11,950 nucleotides of DNA from Tepidiphilus sp. (lineage in GTDB: Bacteria > Pseudomonadota > Gammaproteobacteria > Burkholderiales > Rhodocyclaceae): positions 1 through 11,950 of the forward strand of contig JAQUGB010000036.1 of the NCBI GenBank assembly GCA_028684345.1. The letters are read 5' to 3'. Made by a program: the position numbers and the translations under genes. The notes beneath the pieces are model-generated. The model was given only the letters and a program-made list of their open reading frames with translations. It was not told where the DNA came from and did no database searches. Shown here in pieces: positions 7,856-11,950 of this stretch. Position 1 is the first letter of the stretch, and every line of letters begins with the position of its first letter.

Positions 7856-8983
7856 TCACTTGGCGCCGGCCGCGGTGGGCGCGTCTTTGGGCTGCCAGGG
7901 CACGGGTTTGACCGGCGCTCCCGCGCGAACCTTCAGCAAGCCTTCGACGATGATTTTTTCGCCTTCCTGCAGCCCTTCGAGCACGACCCAGTCGGTGCCG
8001 CTCATGCCGCCGACGCGGATGGCGCGCGGGCTGACTACGTTGTTGGCGTCGACCACCAGCACGAAGTGCCCTTGGGGGTTGAGCTGCACGGCGCGCTGGG
8101 GCACGGTGATCACCTTGTCCATCTGCATCTGCGGCAGGCGCACGCGCACGAACATGCCCGGCAGCAGCTCGTGTTCGGGATTCTTGGCGAGCGCCCGCAT
8201 CAGCACCGCGCCGGTGGCAGGATCGACCGAGACGTCTTCGAAGAGGAGTTTGGCCGGAATGGGGTAGGTCTTGCCGTTGTCGAGCACGATCTCCACGTTG
8301 CTGCGGTCGGCCTCTTTCCACTGGCCGGAGCGCAGCGCCTCGCGCAGCGCGAGCAGCTCGGAGCTGGGCTGGGTGAAATTGACGTAGATGGGGTCGATCT
8401 GCTCGATGGTGGCCAGATGCGTCGGCTCGCCTTTGCCCACCAGCGCTCCTTCGGTGACGAGCGAGCGGCCGATGCGCCCGGCGATGGGGGCAGGCACCCG
8501 GGTGTTTTCCAGATCGAGCGCGGCCTGGGCAAGCCGCGCTTCGGCCTGCTTCCAGGCGGCCTCGGCCGAGTCGAATTCCTGCTGGCTGATGGCGTTGATC
8601 TTCACCAGCGGGCGGTAGCGCTCCACCAGGAGCTTGGCCGTGGCAACGTCGGCTTTGGCGGCTTCATAGGCGCGTTGGTAGGTACGCGGCTCGATGCGGT
8701 AGAGCAGCTGCCCTTCCTTTACGTCGCTGCCTTCTTCGAAAAAGCGCTTTTCCAGGATGCCTTCGACGCGGGCGCGCACCTGAGCCGTGCGGTAGGCTTC
8801 GAGCCGGCCGGGGAGTTCGCGGCGCAGCACGGCGCTGCCGTAGCGGGCTTCGATCACCGCGACTTCGGGTGGAGGAGGGGCGGCCTGATTCTTGGCCGCG
8901 TCGGCGTCGTCGCGGTTGCAGGCGGCGGTCAACAGGACGAGGGCGGCGGCCAAGGCGAGCCGCAGAGGGGTGTTTGATTTCAT
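7856..8983 (-). CDS. RND periplasmic adaptor lipoprotein (AcrA/MexA family)
   Basis: The membrane fusion protein linking the permease to the outer-membrane channel. The 375 aa begin with a lipoprotein signal (hydrophobic 8-20, LVLLTAACNRDD, lipid-bearing Cys22 predicted). The fold follows the family order: first half-lipoyl (about 66-100, VRARVEGILEKRFFEEGSDV then KEGQLLYRIEP), a long alpha-hairpin (about 101-160), the second half-lipoyl (PAPIAGRIGRSLVTEGALVG, about 164-183), a beta-barrel (about 195-285, with LLPGMFVRVRLP) and a membrane-proximal domain (about 290-355). The ATG overlaps the TGA of the TetR gene as ATGA, with AGGAG 9 nt upstream inside that gene. This makes it second in the operon and translationally coupled to the regulator. 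Neighbours and motifs agree, so the assignment is secure; the drugs handled are unknown. Confidence 0.96.
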   Translation of the reverse strand: MKSNTPLRLALAAALVLLTAACNRDDADAAKNQAAPPPPEVAVIEARYGSAVLRRELPGRLEAYRTAQVRARVEGILEKRFFEEGSDVKEGQLLYRIEPRTYQRAYEAAKADVATAKLLVERYRPLVKINAISQQEFDSAEAAWKQAEARLAQAALDLENTRVPAPIAGRIGRSLVTEGALVGKGEPTHLATIEQIDPIYVNFTQPSSELLALREALRSGQWKEADRSNVEIVLDNGKTYPIPAKLLFEDVSVDPATGAVLMRALAKNPEHELLPGMFVRVRLPQMQMDKVITVPQRAVQLNPQGHFVLVVDANNVVSPRAIRVGGMSGTDWVVLEGLQEGEKIIVEGLLKVRAGAPVKPVPWQPKDAPTAAGAK

Positions 8984-9612
8984 GGGGTCGTGCTCCTGGG
9001 GGGCGACGGTGAATCGGTCGATTTTATCGGTTCTTCGGCGCGATAGGCGTGCAAAAAGAGAGAAACGATGCGGTCGGCCGTTTCCGGCTGCATGTCGTCG
9101 GGGCGCTGCGCTTCGTAGAGCCGCCGCGTGCGCTCGGCGCTGGTGAGCATCCCCACCAGCAATTCGGCCGCGAAGAGCGGATCGTCATGGCGCAGCTGCC
9201 CTGCCTTCATCGCGCGCGCCAGCAGCGCGGCCAGATGCCGGATGGTCTCGCCCAAGCCGGCTTCGTAGATGGTGCGTGCCAGATCGGGAAAACGCGGCGC
9301 CTCGGCCACCAGCAAGCGATGCAGGGCGATGCACGGTTCGGCGAGTATCCGCTCGCGCAGCGCACAGGCGAAACGGCGCAGCGTGTCGGCAAGCGTCTCG
9401 GCTTCGTGCGGCGCCAGCGTGACGAGGATGCCCTCGCCCATCATTTCGGCGGCACGGGCGAAGAGTTTGTCCTTGCTCGGAAAGTAATGGTAAACCGTCT
9501 GCTTGGCCACGCCGGCGCGCCGGGCGATCTCGTCGAGCGAGGCGCGGTAGCCACGCTCGGCAAACACGTCTGCTGCCGCTTCGAGGATTTTTCGTCGGGT
9601 GTCGTCGCTCAC
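8980..9612 (-). CDS. TetR-family repressor of the efflux operon (AefR-like C-terminus)
   Basis: A 210-aa one-component regulator. The N-terminal TetR_N domain is clear: RRKILEAAADVFAERGYRAS, then the helix-turn-helix LDEIARRAGVAKQTVYHYF (about 26-44) and PSKDKLF. The C-terminal ligand domain has the LHRLLVAEAPRFPDLARTIY and LRHDDPLFAAELLVGML blocks typical of AefR-like TetR regulators. The start chosen is GTG at 9612, since no in-frame ATG lies closer to the HTH domain and the usual N-terminal length is kept. The Shine-Dalgarno is poor (only CGAG close by), suggesting low translation. It is the first cistron of the pump operon rather than divergent from it, and its stop overlaps the adaptor start. 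A perfect inverted repeat 15 bp upstream, over the likely -10 box, implies autorepression and hence repression of the whole operon. The inducing ligand is unknown. Confidence 0.94.
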   Translation of the reverse strand: MSDDTRRKILEAAADVFAERGYRASLDEIARRAGVAKQTVYHYFPSKDKLFARAAEMMGEGILVTLAPHEAETLADTLRRFACALRERILAEPCIALHRLLVAEAPRFPDLARTIYEAGLGETIRHLAALLARAMKAGQLRHDDPLFAAELLVGMLTSAERTRRLYEAQRPDDMQPETADRIVSLFLHAYRAEEPIKSTDSPSPPRSTTP

Positions 9613-9627
9613 GTGCTCGGGTTTGGG

Positions 9628-9650
9628 TTAGACTAGGCCGTCTAGTCTAA
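9628..9650. promoter_or_regulatory. Perfect 9-5-9 inverted repeat, probable TetR operator
   Basis: TTAGACTAG (9628-9636) and CTAGTCTAA (9642-9650) are exact reverse complements around a 5-nt spacer, 23 bp in all. An overlapping shorter dyad, TAGAC at 9629-9633 with GTCTA at 9640-9644, lies inside it because GTCTA is repeated in tandem at 9640-9649. Size, symmetry and place (15 bp before the regulator's start, over its putative -10) match TetR-family operators. It is AT-rich against a GC-rich background, so chance is unlikely. Confidence 0.75.
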
Positions 9651-9672
9651 TCCGATTCGGCGCCTCGGGCAA
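9644..9672 (-). promoter_or_regulatory. Candidate promoter of the tetR-efflux operon
   Basis: Minus strand: TTGCCC (9667-9672, 4/6 match to -35), a 17-bp spacer, then TAGACT (9644-9649, 4/6 match to -10). The -10 falls within the right half of the inverted repeat, so bound repressor would block polymerase. Predicted transcription starts near 9637, giving a leader of about 25 nt. Both hexamers are imperfect, as is common in regulated promoters. Confidence 0.45.
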
Positions 9673-9680
9673 GCGAGGCG
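9661..9680. repeat. 7-6-7 inverted repeat in the divergent control region
   Basis: CGCCTCG (9661-9667) and CGAGGCG (9674-9680) are exact reverse complements with a 6-nt loop. The element overlaps the putative -35 of the leftward promoter and the place where a -35 of the rightward promoter would lie. It could be a second operator, a site for another regulator, or a GC-rich chance palindrome; its sequence is unrelated to the 9-5-9 repeat. Confidence 0.35.
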
Positions 9681-9693
9681 AGCGATCGGCGGC

Positions 9694-9699
9694 TATAGT
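9694..9699 (+). promoter_or_regulatory. Candidate -10 box of the exported Cys-rich protein gene
   Basis: TATAGT (5/6 match to TATAAT) lies 24 bp before the ATG at 9724. No convincing -35 is found at 16-18 bp (AAGCGA at 9671-9676). A ribosome site AGGGGA at 9713-9718, 5 nt before the ATG, supports the start. The promoter stands back to back with that of the tetR-efflux operon, sharing 111 bp. Confidence 0.4.
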
Positions 9700-9723
9700 G
9701 AAACAAAACGATAGGGGAAGACG

Positions 9724-10380
9724 ATGCGAGTGACGTGGCGCTGGGCGGTGGCAGCGGTGTTCCTGTGGGTGGCGCTGGCCGGGCAGGGGGCCAGGGCACA
9801 GGAATATACGGGGTGCACCGACGCCAAGGGGCAGGCCGTGGCGGTACTCGAAGATCCCAAGGCCCGAAGGGTCTTCGAGACGCGCCTCGTCGGGGGTGTG
9901 CCGGTGATCGTGCACAATCCGCAGCTGCTGCCCGATCTGTGGCCCGCCGCACGGCTCTTTCTCTTCGCCCACGAATGCGCCCGCATCCAGGCGGGCTATC
10001 TGCCACCGGCGCCGCAGACGGTGGCGCAGGATCGTTCGCTCGATTGCCAGGCGGTGGAATGGCTGGTCCGCAACGGCCGGGTGCGGGCCGACGACATCGG
10101 TCTCATCGAGAAGGCGCTCAACGGCCTGCGCCGCAGCGACTGGCGCTACGTGGCCGAGGAGCCGCGCCGGGTGGAAGTGGCCGCCTGCTACCGGCGCATC
10201 GTCGAGTCGCTCGCCAAGAACGCGGAAGGAACGAAGCGCGACTGGAGCCGCTGCGTGGAGGTGTGCGGCGACCAGATGGTCGATTGCCGTGCCGCTGGCG
10301 GCAGGGTGGGGGAGACCACGGTGGATTGCATGCAGGTCTATCTCATCTGCGTGGATATCTGTAACCGCCGCTATCCTTGA
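9724..10380 (+). CDS. Exported cysteine-rich protein with degenerate HExxH-like motif, unknown function
   Basis: A 218-aa protein that I do not recognise. Residues 1-25 are a Sec signal peptide (RW, then AVAAVFLWVALAG, cleavage ARA|QEY), so it should act in the periplasm or outside. The mature part contains LFLFAHECARIQAGY (78-92) and, about 20 residues on, SLDCQAVEWL. This recalls zinc proteases with HECAH...ADC blocks, but the second His is replaced by Arg87 and no third His follows, so catalysis by the usual mechanism is doubtful. Cysteines lie at 31, 85, 108, 155, 177, 181, 188, 202, 209 and 213. The last six read C-x3-C-x6-C-x13-C-x6-C-x3-C, a mirror-symmetric array that would fit two antiparallel helices joined by disulfides. 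The ATG has a good AGGGGA site. It is divergent from the TetR operon and overlaps the next gene tail to tail by 10 bp. GC-rich codon use supports a genuine gene. Confidence 0.8.
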   Translation: MRVTWRWAVAAVFLWVALAGQGARAQEYTGCTDAKGQAVAVLEDPKARRVFETRLVGGVPVIVHNPQLLPDLWPAARLFLFAHECARIQAGYLPPAPQTVAQDRSLDCQAVEWLVRNGRVRADDIGLIEKALNGLRRSDWRYVAEEPRRVEVAACYRRIVESLAKNAEGTKRDWSRCVEVCGDQMVDCRAAGGRVGETTVDCMQVYLICVDICNRRYP

Positions 10381-11950
10381 ATGGCTGCGCCGAGCCGGCG
10401 GACGAACGCTTCTGCCGGCTCGGGTCGGGCGAGGTGCCAGCCCTGCAGCAGGAGCTCGGGCCAGGCGGAAAGCGTCCGTTCCTGGGCTTCGTCTTCCACG
10501 CCTTCGGCGACCACCCGGCAGGAAAAGGCGGCGGCAGCCTCCACTATGGCATTGATGAGATGGCGCGCGCGGGCCTCGCCCGGGGCGCGCTGCACGAACG
10601 AGGGGTCGATCTTGATCTCGGCCACGGGCAGGCGGTCGAGGTAGTGCAGGCCGCAGAAACCCGTGCCGAAGTCGTCGAGCGACCAGCGAATGCCGGTGGC
10701 GGCCACGCGGCGCATGACGCGCTCGGCTTCTTCGAGATGATCGAGGGCGCTGCTCTCGGTGATCTCGAACAAAAGCCGGTCTGCGGGATGACCGCTTTGC
10801 TGCAGGAGCTCGAGGATGCGTGCGGCGAAATGGGGATCGCGCAGGCCGAAGGGGGAGATGTTGACCGAGAGCGTCCCGTCCCAGCCGGTGGTGCGCCGCC
10901 AGCCCATGGCCTCGGTGAGCGCCGTTCCCACGATCCAGGATCCGAGGGTGAAGATGAGCTCGCTTCGTTCGGCCACGGAGATGCATTCGAGCGGGGGGAT
11001 GCGACCCAGGGTGGCGTGGCTGAAGCGCAGCAGCGCTTCGGCCCCGCACAGGCGATGCTGAAGGTCGAACTGGCCTTGGTAGTGGAGCTCGAGGACGTGC
11101 GATCCTTGGCCGGCGAGCGCCTCGCGCAGTCCTTCTTCGATGGCGCTGCGGCGCGCCAGCAGATCGGCGCTGAGGCTTTCGTAGACGCGCACGGCTGCGG
11201 GCTGGCGGCTGATGCGGGCCTGCTGCAAGGCCAGGGCCGCCGCGGCGAGGATCTCCTCGGCGTCCGCGAAATCGTCGGGGAAGACGACGATGCCGGCAGC
11301 CGCGGTGAGCCGTTCTATGGGGTGACGCTCGGCAAAACGCACCCGGACTTCCTGCTCGAGGAGATGGGAGAGGGTGCGGGCGAGTTGCCAACCGAAGTTT
11401 CCGGCTTCGGTCGCGTCGGGCTGGGCGTCGGTGAGCACGGCGAATTCGTCGGCCTCGAGCCGGGCGAGCGTGTCGCAGGCGGTGAGCGTGTACTTCAACG
11501 TGCGGCCGATCTCCTTGAGGAGTTCATCTCCGGTGTGCGTGCCGTAGCGTTCGTTGACTTCGCTGAAACCGTCGAGGTCGAAAAGCACGAGGGCGAAGTT
11601 TTGTCCGGCGTTCTTGCCTTGCTCGAGCCGTAGGGCGATGCGCTCGAGCAGCAGGGAGCGATTGGCCAGGCCCGTGAGGGGGTCGTGGGTGAGCAGGTGC
11701 GAGAGGCGTTCGGTGATGCGACGCTGTTCGGTGAGGTCGAACTTGACGGCGATGTAGTGGGTGATCTGCCCTGCTTCGTCGAAGACCGGGGCGATGTGGG
11801 CGAATTCCGCGTATTCCTTGCCGTCCTTGCGCCGGTTGATGAATTCGCCGCTCCAGCGGCGGCCGTTCTTCAGGTGGGTCCACAGGTCGAGGTAGGTTTC
11901 GCGCGGGGTCTTGCCGGATTGGAGGATGCGCGGATTCTTGCCCAGCACTT
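10371..11950 (-). CDS. PAS-GGDEF(degenerate)-EAL protein, probable c-di-GMP phosphodiesterase (5' end outside window)
   Basis: The reading frame stays open to the window edge, and its first visible residues (LGKNPRILQSGKTP) are mid-PAS, so the true N-terminus lies beyond 11950; the GTG at 11946-11948 is probably an internal Val. Counting from that codon: PAS (1-75), GGDEF domain (about 80-255) and EAL domain (about 265-520). The cyclase signature is EADEF (165-169) instead of GGDEF, and the RxxD inhibitory site reads TACD, so cyclase activity and product inhibition are both unlikely. GTP might still bind, since LFDLDGF and N132 remain. EAL residues E304, N363, E395, D425/D426, K446, E482 and Q502 are all kept, favouring c-di-GMP hydrolysis to pGpG. 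The stop TAG (10371-10373) lies inside the end of the convergent Cys-rich protein gene. Upstream sensor or membrane domains may exist but are not visible. Confidence 0.93.
   Translation of the reverse strand, partial: VLGKNPRILQSGKTPRETYLDLWTHLKNGRRWSGEFINRRKDGKEYAEFAHIAPVFDEAGQITHYIAVKFDLTEQRRITERLSHLLTHDPLTGLANRSLLLERIALRLEQGKNAGQNFALVLFDLDGFSEVNERYGTHTGDELLKEIGRTLKYTLTACDTLARLEADEFAVLTDAQPDATEAGNFGWQLARTLSHLLEQEVRVRFAERHPIERLTAAAGIVVFPDDFADAEEILAAAALALQQARISRQPAAVRVYESLSADLLARRSAIEEGLREALAGQGSHVLELHYQGQFDLQHRLCGAEALLRFSHATLGRIPPLECISVAERSELIFTLGSWIVGTALTEAMGWRRTTGWDGTLSVNISPFGLRDPHFAARILELLQQSGHPADRLLFEITESSALDHLEEAERVMRRVAATGIRWSLDDFGTGFCGLHYLDRLPVAEIKIDPSFVQRAPGEARARHLINAIVEAAAAFSCRVVAEGVEDEAQERTLSAWPELLLQGWHLARPEPAEAFVRRLGAAIQG

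Noticed and set aside
5685..8267. Plus-strand open frame of 860 aa opposite the RND permease and adaptor genes
   Set aside because: It spans the junction of two confirmed minus-strand genes and its His/Asp/Glu/Arg-rich composition mirrors the codons of the opposite membrane protein.
4722..9612. Idea that the pump is a heavy-metal (CusA/CzcA-type) exporter
   Set aside because: Permease motifs (VVDDAIVVVENVE, GLSAKNAILIIEFA), the MexA-like adaptor, the OprM-like channel and a TetR regulator all fit the HAE1 drug-efflux class.
9735..10364. Alternative plus frame of 209 aa inside the exported protein gene
   Set aside because: It lacks a ribosome site and signal peptide and is Arg/Gly-rich. The frame from 9724 has a ribosome site, signal peptide and patterned cysteines.
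9628..11391. Minus-strand open frame of 587 aa through the exported protein gene and the EAL region
   Set aside because: It is Arg/Pro/His-rich, out of frame with the conserved EAL domain, and runs through the divergent promoter region and operator.
10377..11633. Plus-strand open frame of 418 aa starting at the end of the exported protein gene
   Set aside because: It lies opposite intact GGDEF and EAL domains and has no motif. It looked like a downstream operon partner only because of its position.

Overview
The window is high-GC, gene-dense bacterial DNA with strongly GC-biased third positions. A tripartite RND efflux pump with outer-membrane lipoproteins, together with multidomain c-di-GMP enzymes, indicates a Gram-negative proteobacterium. 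A betaproteobacterium is my best guess, but no rRNA or other marker is present to settle this. No tRNA, rRNA, IS element, CRISPR array or phage gene was seen.

Layout, left to right. (1) Positions 1-44 hold what looks like the last codons of a plus-strand gene. (2) 69-3161 (minus) is a 1030-aa membrane-anchored c-di-GMP enzyme: signal peptide, predicted periplasmic PAS, TM, two cytoplasmic PAS, GGDEF, EAL, and a C-terminal CZB zinc-binding domain. (3) 3162-3256 is a short gap with a perfect 9-bp hairpin, a candidate terminator, and a TATAAT box. (4) 3257-9612 (minus) is a compact four-gene operon, transcribed in the order TetR-type regulator, periplasmic adaptor lipoprotein, AcrB/MexB-type RND permease, OprM-type outer-membrane channel. 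Junctions are a 4-nt ATGA overlap, an 11-nt gap and an 8-nt overlap. (5) 9613-9723 is a 111-bp divergent control region containing a perfect 9-5-9 inverted repeat (probable TetR operator) and a second 7-6-7 inverted repeat. (6) 9724-10380 (plus) encodes an unrecognised exported cysteine-rich protein with a degenerate HExxH-like motif and a mirror-symmetric C-terminal cysteine array. (7) 10371-11950 (minus, 5' end outside the window) is a PAS-GGDEF-EAL protein whose GGDEF signature is degenerate but whose EAL site looks intact. It overlaps gene 6 tail to tail by 10 bp.

How it fits together (inference): the TetR protein probably represses its own operon through the inverted repeat over its promoter, so an inducing compound would raise regulator and pump together. 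The adaptor, permease and channel would form an envelope-spanning drug/proton antiporter complex. Two c-di-GMP turnover enzymes flank the pump region: one with likely cyclase and phosphodiesterase activities and a putative zinc sensor, the other probably only a phosphodiesterase. A functional link between the pump and c-di-GMP is not shown by the sequence. The least explained items are the exported cysteine-rich protein sharing the control region with the repressor, and the CZB domain placed behind an EAL domain.
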